Of a stretch of 64,000 nucleotides of DNA, positions 43,226 to 51,309 are shown in pieces (the stretch's first letter is position 1; every line of letters begins with the position of its first letter). The notes beneath the pieces were generated by a model. It made no database searches, had not been told where the DNA came from, and was given only the letters and a program-made list of their open reading frames with translations. Source of the DNA: Pseudolabrys sp. Lineage in GTDB: Bacteria > Pseudomonadota > Alphaproteobacteria > Rhizobiales > Xanthobacteraceae. Where the stretch lies: NCBI GenBank assembly GCA_019635575.1, contig JAHBZF010000003.1, forward strand, positions 1 to 64,000. Direction: 5' to 3'. Position numbers and translations under genes: made by a program.

Positions 43226-44367
43226 GCGGAGACCTTGAGGGGCGAGGTGGACAGCGTGCGATGCGCTTGCCGCAGATCGCGCGCGCGATTGACGCCGATC
43301 ACGGCGCGGGTTTCGCCGCCGGTGCTGTAGCGCCATAGCGGATGCGGTTCGGTCTCGGCCGCGAGCAGCGTCAGGCTCGGATGCGGCAAACCGGCGACCT
43401 GGATCAGCTTGTCGTATTGTTCCGACCAGAACCATGGGGCTTCCGGCGCGGATACCGGCGCGCCGCAGATGGCTTGCGCTGCGCGGTGTCCTTGCGCGAT
43501 CGCGTGCTTCCAGCTCTCCAGACGCTGCGTGTCATTGCCGATGCGGATACGCGCCACATCGCCGATGGCGAAGATGGCGGGATCGTCGGTGCGGCCGAGA
43601 TCGTCGGTGAGGACGCCGTCCTGACAGGCGAGGCCGGCGCGACGCGCCAGCGCGTCATGCGGTGTCAAGCCGATGGCGACAACCGCCATATCGAACATCG
43701 CGGATGTGCCATTCCACTGTGCAGTGATGCCGTCCGGCGAGGCCGTGATGCTGGCGGCGGTCCCGGTGATGATCCGGACGCCGTGGCTGTTGTGGAGATC
43801 GTGCAGATACGCGCTGATCTCGGCCGGCACCGAGCGCGCGCACAGACGCTCTGCCGCTTCGAGCAGCGTGACCTCGCAGCCACGGCCGCGCAGCGCCGCG
43901 GCGGTTTCAAGGCCGAGCCAGCCGCCGCCCAGCACCAGCGCATTGCGCGCCACTTGCGATGCGCGGTCGATGGCGCGGGCGTCGTCGAGCGTGCGCAGCA
44001 CGAAGACGCGGCGGCCATCGGGTGGGAGCGACGGCAATACGCGCGCGCCGCCGCCGGTCGCCAGCACTAGGGTATCGTAGGGCAGGGTTGTGCCGTCGTT
44101 TAGCGTCAGTGTCTTGCTGGCGCGATCAATGGCGGACGCCGCTGTGCCGAGGCGAAGCACGATGGACTTCTCTGTCAGCTCTTCGCGCTTGACGATGGGA
44201 CTCGGTGCGCCACCCAACTCCTTCGACAGCGGCGGCCGGTCATAAGGCTCGTGCGGTTCGTCAGACAGCAGCGTCACATCGCCGGCAAGGCCGTATTCGC
44301 GCAGCGCCAGCGCGCAGTTCACGCCCGCCTGTCCCGCTCCGACGATGATGACTCTGCCATCGCGCAT
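43222..44367 (-). CDS. Ferredoxin reductase subunit of the dioxygenase (FAD/NAD-dependent)
   Basis: 381 residues. FAD motif VIIVGAGQAGVNCALALRE (residues 6-24), second nucleotide motif ALVLGGGWLGLETAAALRG (about 143-161) for NADH, and FAIGDVARI near 265. DEPHEPYDRPPLSK is the usual motif of HcaD/BphA4-type reductases. Role: moves electrons from NADH to the Rieske ferredoxin encoded at 45766-46107. Eighteen bases after the dehydrogenase gene and overlapping the thioesterase start. Confidence 0.93.
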   Translation of the reverse strand: MRDGRVIIVGAGQAGVNCALALREYGLAGDVTLLSDEPHEPYDRPPLSKELGGAPSPIVKREELTEKSIVLRLGTAASAIDRASKTLTLNDGTTLPYDTLVLATGGGARVLPSLPPDGRRVFVLRTLDDARAIDRASQVARNALVLGGGWLGLETAAALRGRGCEVTLLEAAERLCARSVPAEISAYLHDLHNSHGVRIITGTAASITASPDGITAQWNGTSAMFDMAVVAIGLTPHDALARRAGLACQDGVLTDDLGRTDDPAIFAIGDVARIRIGNDTQRLESWKHAIAQGHRAAQAICGAPVSAPEAPWFWSEQYDKLIQVAGLPHPSLTLLAAETEPHPLWRYSTGGETRAVIGVNRARDLRQAHRTLSTSPLKVSA

Positions 44368-44385
44368 GGTGTGTGCCGGCGTCCG

Positions 44386-45180
44386 CTACAGCGGGCGGAT
44401 GCCGATGCCTCCGTCGCTCATCAGGATTTCGCCGGTCATGGCTCGCGCATTGTCGCGGCTTGCCAGCAGCACATAAAGCCCGGCGTGATCCTCCGGCTCC
44501 TGCGCGAAGCGCAGCGGCACGGCGTTGCCGATGCGCTCGGCCGCCTCGGCGCGCTTGTCGGACATGTGGCGGTTGTCGTGGCCGAGGGATGCGGTGCCGC
44601 TGAGATTGGTGAGCGTGCCGCCGGGCCCGACGCCATTGACGCGCACATCGGGCGCGAATTCCGCCGCAAGCTGCCGGATCAGACCCGCGACCGCGTGCTT
44701 GCTTGCGGTATAGAGCGGGCCGCCGCCGCCCGCGTGCAGCGAGGCGACCGAAGCGGTGAAGATCATGCAGCCCTGCGAGGCGATCAGTGCCTCATGCGCC
44801 GCGTGCGCCGCATAGAGATAACCGCGCAGATTGATCGCGAAGATTTCCTCGAACGTCGCCGCCAGCATTTCCGGCGTGTAGCCCTTCAGCGGGCGATGGA
44901 AATCGAACACGCCGGCATTGCCGACCAGTGTGTCGAGCTTGCCGAAGGTCTTGAGCGCAAGGGCGACCGCTTGTGCGTGCGTGGCGTAGTCGCGCACATC
45001 GCCGGCGACTGTCGCAATCTTTTTCGGGTGTTTCGCCTTGAGCGCGGCGAGGCCGTCGGCATTGCGGTCGACGACGACGACGCCGGCCGCGCCCTCGTCG
45101 AGATAGCGCAACACGACGGCGCGGCCGATGCCGCTTTCTCCGCCGGTGACGATCGCGACATTGCCGTCGAGCCAGCCCAT
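44386..45180 (-). CDS. cis-Dihydrodiol dehydrogenase (short-chain dehydrogenase, HcaB/BphB-like)
   Basis: 264 residues from ATG 45180 (MGWLDGNVAIVTGG). A GTG at 45192 that overlaps the beta-subunit stop by four bases is also possible, adding four residues. Rossmann motif TGGESGIGRAVV, NAG in LVGNAGVFDF, catalytic Ser in FTASVASL and YTASKHA with Tyr and Lys. GVGPGGTLTNLSGTASLG is typical of dihydrodiol dehydrogenases. Role: oxidation of the cis-dihydrodiol made by the dioxygenase to a catechol with NAD+. Operon position between beta subunit and reductase supports this. Confidence 0.9.
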   Translation of the reverse strand: MGWLDGNVAIVTGGESGIGRAVVLRYLDEGAAGVVVVDRNADGLAALKAKHPKKIATVAGDVRDYATHAQAVALALKTFGKLDTLVGNAGVFDFHRPLKGYTPEMLAATFEEIFAINLRGYLYAAHAAHEALIASQGCMIFTASVASLHAGGGGPLYTASKHAVAGLIRQLAAEFAPDVRVNGVGPGGTLTNLSGTASLGHDNRHMSDKRAEAAERIGNAVPLRFAQEPEDHAGLYVLLASRDNARAMTGEILMSDGGIGIRPL

Positions 45181-45188
45181 TTGCCCGC

Positions 45189-45761
45189 TCACAGGAAGAT
45201 GTTGAGGTTCTTCGCCAGCATCACCGTCTGGGTGATGTAAATCTCGCGTTTCGACAGGCGGAAGTGGCCTTCGCCGATGCGGCGCAGCCGATCCTTGCGC
45301 CGCGCGATCAGCCAGTCTTCCTCGGTCTCGTTGCGGCCGCGCACCGCGAGGATCACCGAATGCACCACATATTCGTCGGTGCGCTCGATCGGCTCGACCT
45401 CGATGTTGGAGACCATGTAGCAGGTGCGGGTCGGCGGATCCTCGGCCCAGGCGGTCTCGTGCAGCGAGCGGGTGACGCGGCGACGCAGGTTGAGCAGATC
45501 GTCGTCGAAATGTGCCATGCGCGTATGCGAGTAACGCGGCGCCTTATCCTTTCGGTAGCGGGCCTGCACGCCGGGCATCCAGTAATGGATATCCTCGGTC
45601 ATGGTGCCGAGCCATTCCTCGTAACGTTCTTCCTCCAGCAGCCGCGCCTCGCGGTAGAGAAACTGTTCGATTTCGAACACGATTTCCCGTGGGGCCAGCG
45701 GCATCGGGCCCTGAACCTTGGGGTTGCGCAGGATCGGGTTGTCACCGAGGATTACAGCCAT
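45189..45761 (-). CDS. Aromatic-ring-hydroxylating dioxygenase, beta subunit
   Basis: 190 residues from ATG 45761, four bases after the ferredoxin stop. NTF2-like cone-shaped fold: IEQFLYREARLLEEERYEEW opens the domain, YSHTRMAHFDDDLLNLRRRV and GRNETEEDWLIARRKDRLRR are the conserved strands and contacts. Structural partner of the alpha subunit in an alpha3beta3 hexamer. The family end IYITQTVMLAKNLNIFL is complete. Confidence 0.93.
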   Translation of the reverse strand: MAVILGDNPILRNPKVQGPMPLAPREIVFEIEQFLYREARLLEEERYEEWLGTMTEDIHYWMPGVQARYRKDKAPRYSHTRMAHFDDDLLNLRRRVTRSLHETAWAEDPPTRTCYMVSNIEVEPIERTDEYVVHSVILAVRGRNETEEDWLIARRKDRLRRIGEGHFRLSKREIYITQTVMLAKNLNIFL

Positions 45762-45765
45762 CGGA

Positions 45766-46107
45766 TCAGTCCTTTGCTGGGCGGCCCGGCCGCGCCGTCG
45801 AGATGTCGGCCCAGACCGCGCCGTCCTGGACCTGCGCGGTGAAGGTCTGGATCGGATCGGTGGCCGGGAAACACAGAGCCTTGCCGCTGCAGAGATCGAA
45901 ACGCCCGTCATGAACCGGACAGCAGACCTCGTGCCCTTCGAGCCACCCTTCGGTCAACGATGCCTTGGCGTGGCTGCAGGTGTCCTGGGTGACGAAGAAC
46001 GTGCCGCCGACATTGAACACGGCGATCGGCTCGATGCCGTCGAGGGCGACGGCACGGCCTTCGCCGTCCGGCACGGCGGCGATGTCGATCAGCCGGGTCA
46101 GGGCCAT
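45766..46107 (-). CDS. Rieske ferredoxin component of the dioxygenase
   Basis: 113 residues. Rieske ligands C-x-H in TCSHAKASLTEG (about 43-45) and C-x2-H in CCPVHDGRFDL (about 63-66). Length and motif spacing fit the BphA3/HcaC class that shuttles electrons from the reductase to the alpha subunit. First gene of the minus-strand operon; its start is 17 bases from an ATACA-N4-TGTA operator half shared with the rest of the island. Confidence 0.95.
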   Translation of the reverse strand: MALTRLIDIAAVPDGEGRAVALDGIEPIAVFNVGGTFFVTQDTCSHAKASLTEGWLEGHEVCCPVHDGRFDLCSGKALCFPATDPIQTFTAQVQDGAVWADISTARPGRPAKD

Positions 46108-46123
46108 GGCGTCATCCCTAAAA

Positions 46124-46139
46124 CATACACTACTGTACT
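46124..46139. promoter_or_regulatory. Operator-like site CATACA-CTAC-TGTACT
   Basis: Matches ATACA-N4-TGTA at the same spacing as the sites at 36620 and 39109 (right arm less complete). It lies 17 bases upstream of the ferredoxin start, in the mRNA leader or promoter of the dioxygenase operon. Confidence 0.55.
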
Positions 46140-46296
46140 GTCGTATGACGTCGGACGAAAGCTGTCAATGCGGCTGCGGGGCGGCCGCGTCCGGACGTCC
46201 GGTAAAAGGCCCATAAACACCAGTTTCCGCTGGAAAGTTTGGGTTCTGCAGGAGGGCGGCGGCGTTTTGAACGGCGCCCCTGCCGGAAATGAAACT

Positions 46297-46310
46297 ATAC
46301 AGACCTGTAT
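46297..46310. promoter_or_regulatory. Operator-like site ATACA-GACC-TGTAT
   Basis: Perfect five-base arms with the four-base centre found at the other three sites. It lies 37 bases before the start of the hydratase gene, so it would control the divergent meta-cleavage operon. No better promoter element was recognised in the 239-base gap. Confidence 0.58.
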
Positions 46311-46346
46311 TGAAATGCTAGACGACCCAACCGAGGAGCGAATGCC

Positions 46347-47150
46347 TTGCTGACACCCGACCAGATCGACACCATCGCCCGGCAGCTGGACGCGGCGGAA
46401 CGCACCAAGGTGCAGATCGGCCATCTGTCGTCCGCCTATCCGGGGATGACCATCGAAGACGGCTATGCGGTGCAGCGGGCCTGGGTCGCGCTCAAGCTGA
46501 AAGCCGGCCGCACCCTCAAGGGCCATAAAATCGGGCTGACCTCGCGGGCGATGCAGCAGGCGTCGCAGATCAACGAGCCGGATTACGGCGCGCTGCTCGA
46601 CGACATGTTCTTTCCTGAAGGCTCCGACATTCCGATGGCGCGGTTCATCGAGCCGCGCGTCGAGGTCGAACTCGCCTTCATCCTGCGCAGGCCATTGAAG
46701 GGGCCGGGCTGCACGCTGTTCGACGTGCTGGAGGCGACGGACTATGTGACGCCGGCGGTGGAGATCATCGACGCGCGTATCCAGCGTATCGATCCCAAGA
46801 CCAAGGCGATGCGGCGGGTGATGGACACCATCTCCGACAACGCGGCGAACGCCGGCATCGTTCTCGGCGGTCGTCCGGTGAAGCCGAACGACGTCGACCT
46901 GCGCTGGGTGTCGGCGCTCTGCTACCAGAACGGCGTGATCGAGGAGACCGGCGTCGCCGCCGGCGTGCTCAATCATCCCGCCAACGGCATCGCCTGGCTC
47001 GCCAATCGGCTCGGGCCGCATGGCATCACGCTGGAGCCGGGACAGGTGGTGCTGGCCGGTTCGTTCACGCGGCCGGTGTTCGTCAAGGCCGGCGACACGT
47101 TCCATGTCGATTATGGGCCGCTCGGCGGCATCGCGTTCCGGTTCGTATGA
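46347..47150 (+). CDS. hpaH: 2-Oxo-hept-3-ene-1,7-dioate hydratase-like protein (HpaH family)
   Basis: 267 residues, the length of E. coli Hpa[58 protein letters not shown] and [19 protein letters not shown] match HpaH nearly throughout. Start is TTG 46347 with GAGGAG eight bases upstream; an ATG at 46342 opens only a three-codon frame. Family reaction: hydration of 2-oxohept-3-ene-1,7-dioate; related hydratases act on 2-hydroxypenta-2,4-dienoate. In this operon it follows ring cleavage and hydrolysis. Its last base pairs overlap the aldolase start (ATGA). Confidence 0.93.
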   Translation: MLTPDQIDTIARQLDAAERTKVQIGHLSSAYPGMTIEDGYAVQRAWVALKLKAGRTLKGHKIGLTSRAMQQASQINEPDYGALLDDMFFPEGSDIPMARFIEPRVEVELAFILRRPLKGPGCTLFDVLEATDYVTPAVEIIDARIQRIDPKTKAMRRVMDTISDNAANAGIVLGGRPVKPNDVDLRWVSALCYQNGVIEETGVAAGVLNHPANGIAWLANRLGPHGITLEPGQVVLAGSFTRPVFVKAGDTFHVDYGPLGGIAFRFV

Positions 47151-47923
47151 ACATGGCCGATACGCTCGACAACGCCTTCAAGAAACGTCTCGCCGCGGGC
47201 GAAAGCCTGATCGGCTTGTGGGTCGCGCTGGCGGAAAGCTACACCACGGAAATCTGCGCCGGAGCGGGCTTCGACTGGCTGCTGCTCGACGGCGAGCACG
47301 GGCCGAACGATGTGCGCTCGCTGCTGCGGCAGTTGCAGGCCATGGCGCCGTATCCGGTGCATCCGGTGGTGCGGCCGCCGGTCGCCGATGTCGACCTGAT
47401 CAAGCAATATCTCGACATCGGCGTGCAGACGCTATTGTTGCCGATGATCGATGACGCGGAGCAGGCGGCCGAGATGGTACGCGCGACGCGTTATCCGCCG
47501 GACGGCGTGCGCGGCGTCGGCGCGGGCCTCGCGCGGGCGGCGCGCTGGGGCCGCACGGCGGATTATCTCAAGCGCGCCGGCAGCGAGATGTGCCTGCTGT
47601 TGCAGGTCGAATCCCGCGCGGGCATCGCTAACGCGGAAGCGATCGCGGCGGTGCCGGGCGTCGATGGCGTGTTCATCGGCCCGTCCGATCTCGCGGCGGC
47701 GTTCGGCCATATCGGCCAGACGACGCATCCCGAGGTGGTCGCGGCAATCGAAAATGGCATCGCCGCCATTCGCCGTCAGGGCAAGGCCGCCGGCATCCTC
47801 GCGGTCGATGAGCCGGTGGCGCGCCGCTATCTCGAACTCGGCTGCGGCTTCGTCGCGGTCGGCACCGATGTCAGCCTGCTCGCGCGCAACGCCGAGCGGC
47901 TGGCGAAAACCTACAAGAAGTAA
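47147..47923 (+). CDS. hpaI: HpaI-family pyruvate-dependent class II aldolase
   Basis: 258 residues. [20 protein letters not shown] and [20 protein letters not shown] (metal and pyruvate site), VLLPMI-type [14 protein letters not shown] and [14 protein letters not shown] (metal Asp) are HpcH/HpaI hallmarks. Family reaction: 4-hydroxy-2-oxoheptanedioate to pyruvate and succinic semialdehyde; HpaI is promiscuous and also cleaves shorter 4-hydroxy-2-oxoacids. Starts inside the hydratase stop codon, so the pair is translationally coupled and acts in sequence. Confidence 0.93.
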   Translation: MNMADTLDNAFKKRLAAGESLIGLWVALAESYTTEICAGAGFDWLLLDGEHGPNDVRSLLRQLQAMAPYPVHPVVRPPVADVDLIKQYLDIGVQTLLLPMIDDAEQAAEMVRATRYPPDGVRGVGAGLARAARWGRTADYLKRAGSEMCLLLQVESRAGIANAEAIAAVPGVDGVFIGPSDLAAAFGHIGQTTHPEVVAAIENGIAAIRRQGKAAGILAVDEPVARRYLELGCGFVAVGTDVSLLARNAERLAKTYKK

Positions 47924-47943
47924 ATACAAGCCGGGAGACGCCG

Positions 47944-48897
47944 ATGGCACGGATCGAAGGCTTTGTCGCCATGTCCCACTCGCCGTTCTGGGACACGAAC
48001 TCTCCCGTCAGCGGTCCCGGCGAAACGTTCGTGCGCGGTGTTGCCGAGGCGCGCGCCGCCGTGGCGCGGATCAAAGCCGATGCGGTGGTGATCTTCGGGC
48101 CGGACCACTTTCGCAATTTCTTCTACGACGTGCTGCCGCCGTTCTGTATCGGGCTCGAAAGCGTCGTCGGGTTCGGCGATTACGGCACGCCAAAAGGCGA
48201 ACTGCCGCTCGACCGCGCGCTGGCGAGGGCGATCCAGGTAGGCGTCACCGAAGCCGGTTTCGATCCGGCGGTGTCGCTGAAGATGGGCATCGACCACGGA
48301 CTGTCGCAAGCCTATGCGGTGCTCGAACCGTCGTTGAAAACGCCGATGGTGCCGATCATGGTCAATGCCAGTGGCTCGCCGCGGCCGACGATGCGCCGTT
48401 GCCACGCTTTCGGCAAAGCGGTCGGCGACGCGATCCGCGCCATGCCGGATAACAAATGCGTGCTGATCCTCGCGTCGGGCGGGCTGTCGCACTGGATCCG
48501 TCCGGTGTCGGAAGAAGACCCGGCAACCACGGCGGAGACGCGTGACTACGTTATCAACGGCCGCGAGCGCGTGGTCGAATATTCCGCCGCGCGCGATGCG
48601 TCGCTGCAGGAGCGGATCAAGCAGGGCGTCGATGGCCGCGTGAACGCGGAGTGGGATCGCTGGTTCCTCGACACGCTGTCGTCTGGCGATCTGTCGCCGA
48701 TCCTCGCACTGACCGACGACGTGTTGCAGGAGAATGCCGGAAACGGCTCGCACGAATTGCGGGCCTGGGTGGCGGCGATGGGTGCGTGGGGCGGCCCGGT
48801 CGCGCCGATCGCTTACGAGCCGGTGCGGAGTTGGGTCACCGGCATGGGTTGTCTCGGCGGTTTCGCCGACGGTATCGCGACCGGTCGGGCGGCATGA
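47944..48897 (+). CDS. mhpB: Class III extradiol catechol dioxygenase (MhpB-like)
   Basis: 317 residues. Metal ligands and base in the N-terminal MSHSPFWDT, VVIFGPDHFRNFFYDVLPPF, MGIDHGLSQAY and LASGGLSHWIRP; HELRAWVAAMGAWG near the end. The pattern is that of MhpB (2,3-dihydroxyphenylpropionate 1,2-dioxygenase) of the LigB/class III extradiol group. Role: Fe(II)-dependent meta-cleavage of a catechol produced by the divergent dioxygenase operon. Its stop overlaps the next start (ATGA). Gene symbol by family resemblance only. Confidence 0.92.
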   Translation: MARIEGFVAMSHSPFWDTNSPVSGPGETFVRGVAEARAAVARIKADAVVIFGPDHFRNFFYDVLPPFCIGLESVVGFGDYGTPKGELPLDRALARAIQVGVTEAGFDPAVSLKMGIDHGLSQAYAVLEPSLKTPMVPIMVNASGSPRPTMRRCHAFGKAVGDAIRAMPDNKCVLILASGGLSHWIRPVSEEDPATTAETRDYVINGRERVVEYSAARDASLQERIKQGVDGRVNAEWDRWFLDTLSSGDLSPILALTDDVLQENAGNGSHELRAWVAAMGAWGGPVAPIAYEPVRSWVTGMGCLGGFADGIATGRAA

Positions 48898-49781
48898 CCA
48901 TGAATGCACCCATGGCTCTGACCGATCATCGTAGCGTCTGGACGCATCTGCTGCGCACGCCGTTTACGCAGGGATTCGTCGACGCGGGCGGCATCCGCAC
49001 ACGCTATGTGCAGGCGGGCGACCGCAACGCGCCGGCCGTGGTCATGATCCCCGGCACGGCGAGCAGCTGGGAATCCTTCTGCGCGAATATCGACGCGCAT
49101 GCGCAGCATTTCAACGTGCTGGCGCTCGATCTGGTCGGCAGCGGCTTCAGCGACAAACCCGACCGTGATTACGAGATACCCGTCTACGTGACCCATGTTC
49201 TCGCCTTCATGGATGCCATGGGCGTGCGCAAGGCGTCACTGATCGGCGTCTCGCTCGGTGCCTGGATCGCCTCGCGCATCGCCGTCGATCATCCCGATCG
49301 CGTCGAGAAGCTCGTGCTGCTCGCGGCGTCCGGCATGATCTCGCATACGCAGACCATGGGCCGTATTCGCGGCACGCGCACCAAGGCGGTGGACGATCCG
49401 AGCTGGCCGAACGTGCAGTCGGTGTTCGAACCGCTGATCTATCGCCCGGAGGATCGGATCGACGACATCATCGCGGTGCGTCAGGCGGCCTATCGCCAGC
49501 CGGAAATGCGGCGCGCCATGGAGCACATCCTCTGCCTGCAGAATCCCGAGATACGCGCCCGCAACCTGATCGCCGAGGACGAGTGGCGCGGCATTCAGGC
49601 CCCGGCGTTGATCGTCGTCGCGCCGGACGATTCGGAGATGTTCTTCCAGACCGCGACGCGCGCGGCGCAACTCATGCCGAAAGCACAGACGCTGGAAATC
49701 CGGCAGGTGAAGCACTGGCCACATTTCGAGCGGCCGGACCTGTTCAATCCGGCGAGCATCGCGTTCCTGCGCGGAGTTTGA
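48894..49781 (+). CDS. Meta-cleavage product hydrolase (alpha/beta hydrolase, MhpC-like)
   Basis: 295 residues from ATG 48894, overlapping the dioxygenase stop. Alpha/beta hydrolase: oxyanion segment MIPGTASSWESF, nucleophile elbow IGVSLGAWIAS (Ser), acid VVAPDDSEMF and His in VKHWPHFERPDLF. In position and length it corresponds to MhpC, which hydrolyses the ring-cleavage product to 2-hydroxypenta-2,4-dienoate and an acid. Exact substrate inferred from the neighbours only. Confidence 0.88.
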   Translation: MTMNAPMALTDHRSVWTHLLRTPFTQGFVDAGGIRTRYVQAGDRNAPAVVMIPGTASSWESFCANIDAHAQHFNVLALDLVGSGFSDKPDRDYEIPVYVTHVLAFMDAMGVRKASLIGVSLGAWIASRIAVDHPDRVEKLVLLAASGMISHTQTMGRIRGTRTKAVDDPSWPNVQSVFEPLIYRPEDRIDDIIAVRQAAYRQPEMRRAMEHILCLQNPEIRARNLIAEDEWRGIQAPALIVVAPDDSEMFFQTATRAAQLMPKAQTLEIRQVKHWPHFERPDLFNPASIAFLRGV

Positions 49782-49849
49782 TCCACCCGCATTGACGGGG
49801 CAGCTTCGGTGCGGTTTGTCTCGGGACAGATCGTTCAGGAGCTTCCACC

Positions 49850-50224
49850 ATGTCCGGTGCATTCCCCGTCGTCATCCATCACAATCCGGTCTGCGGCACA
49901 TCGCGCAAGGTGATCGCCGCCGTCGAGGCGGCCGGCTATACGCCACAGATCATCCGCTACATGGAGACCGGCTGGACGCGCCCGCAATTGCTGGCGCTGT
50001 TCGCGGCCGCCGGACTGACGCCGCGCATGGCGCTGCGCGAGAAGGAAGCGAAAGCGCAGGAACTGGGTTTGCTGAAAGACGGTATCAACGACGAGATGAT
50101 CATCGATGCGATGATCGCGCATCCGGTGCTGGTGAACCGGCCGCTGGTGGCGACGCCGAAGGGCGTTCGCCTCTGCCGGCCGTCGGAAACGGTCTTCGCA
50201 TTATTGGAAAACCCGCCAGCCTGA
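49850..50224 (+). CDS. ArsC-family protein (glutaredoxin-dependent arsenate reductase-like)
   Basis: 124 residues. HHNPVCGTSRKVIAAVEAAG places the active-site Cys of ArsC (about residue 15) followed by the arginine contacts; VNRPLVATPKGVRLCRPSET carries the anion-binding arginines. Length suits ArsC/YffB-type members. It lies 68 bases after the hydrolase with no arsB or arsR nearby, so an arsenic role is not certain. It ends convergent to the next binding-protein gene. Confidence 0.9.
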   Translation: MSGAFPVVIHHNPVCGTSRKVIAAVEAAGYTPQIIRYMETGWTRPQLLALFAAAGLTPRMALREKEAKAQELGLLKDGINDEMIIDAMIAHPVLVNRPLVATPKGVRLCRPSETVFALLENPPA

Positions 50225-50275
50225 CCGCGGAGGCGGCAGGCTGACGGGAAGTCGGTCTTTCGTCTTCTTGTCTTG

Positions 50276-51244
50276 TTATTTCTTGGCGATGCCGGCCTTG
50301 GTGATCACCTCGGCCCACATCTTGTATTCGTCCTGGATTTCCTTGGTGAATTCTTCCGGCGTGGTCAGCATCGGCTCGACGCCGGCCTTCTGCAGCTTTT
50401 CGACGAAGGCCGGATCTTTCAGCGCCTTCATGATTTCCCGCGACAGCGCGTTGACGATCTCGCGCGGCATATTGGCCGGGCCGATCATCCCGTTCCAGGT
50501 CAGCGCCTGGAAGCCCGGATAGAACTGGGCGATGGCGGGAACGTTCGGCAACTGGCTGATCGGCTGGAGCGACGAGATGCCGAGCAGACGCACGCGGTCG
50601 CTGTTGGTCAGGCCGAGCACTTCCGACGGGCTCGCGGCATACATCTGCACCTGGCCCGCGATCGTGTCGGTCAGCGCCGGTGCGCCGCCTTTGTAGGGAA
50701 CGTGGGTCATGTCGATGCCGACGCGCTGTACGAACAGCGCCGCGGCGAGATGCGTGAGGCTGCCCATGCCGCCCGAGCCGTAGTTGAGCTTGTTCGGGTT
50801 GGCTTTCACATAGGTGATGAATTCCTGCAGCGTCTTCGCCGGCACGGTGGTGCTGACGGTGATGACGAAACCGTTGGCGCCGATATTGGAGATCGGCGTG
50901 AAGTCCTTGAGCGGGTCGTAGGGAACCTGCTGGGTCAGTGGCACCGGCGCGAGCTGCGACAGGGCGCAGACGCACAGTGTGTAGCCATCCGGCGCGGACT
51001 TGGCGACGAAGTCGGCGGCAATCGCGCCGCCGGCGCCGCCACGGTTCTCGACGATGAATTGCTGGCCCAGCGTTTCCGACAGGCGCTGCGCCGTCAGCCG
51101 GGCGATGGTGTCGGTGTTGCCGCCTGCGGCATAGGGCACGACGATCCGCACCGGCCGTTGTGGCCATTGCTGTGCGGTCGCCGACAACGGAGCCAGCAGC
51201 AGCACGGACAGCGATGCGATCAGGTATCGAAACAGCGGCTTCAT
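50276..51244 (-). CDS. Bug/TctC-family binding protein
   Basis: 322 residues from ATG 51244, with GGAGGGGG upstream. Signal peptide 1-25 (LFRYLIASLSVLLLAPLSAT, cleavage near TAQ). VRIVVPYAAGGNTDTIARLT and VENRGGAGGAIAADFVAKSA are the Bug signature segments. Binds an unknown carboxylate in the periplasm. It is the last of three minus-strand genes (FAH, extradiol dioxygenase, Bug) that together look like an uptake-plus-degradation unit. No TctAB partner here. Confidence 0.92.
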   Translation of the reverse strand: MKPLFRYLIASLSVLLLAPLSATAQQWPQRPVRIVVPYAAGGNTDTIARLTAQRLSETLGQQFIVENRGGAGGAIAADFVAKSAPDGYTLCVCALSQLAPVPLTQQVPYDPLKDFTPISNIGANGFVITVSTTVPAKTLQEFITYVKANPNKLNYGSGGMGSLTHLAAALFVQRVGIDMTHVPYKGGAPALTDTIAGQVQMYAASPSEVLGLTNSDRVRLLGISSLQPISQLPNVPAIAQFYPGFQALTWNGMIGPANMPREIVNALSREIMKALKDPAFVEKLQKAGVEPMLTTPEEFTKEIQDEYKMWAEVITKAGIAKK

Positions 51245-51309
51245 GTTCCCCCTCCTCGGAAAGATTGACGCTTGATGGAATGAGCCTCCTGTGGCGGAGG
51301 TCTTGGTCG

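Noticed and set aside
46141..46260. Possible small gene in the gap between the two catabolic operons
   Set aside because: Frames there are short and without a ribosome site; the gap is better explained as a divergent control region with two operator-like sites.
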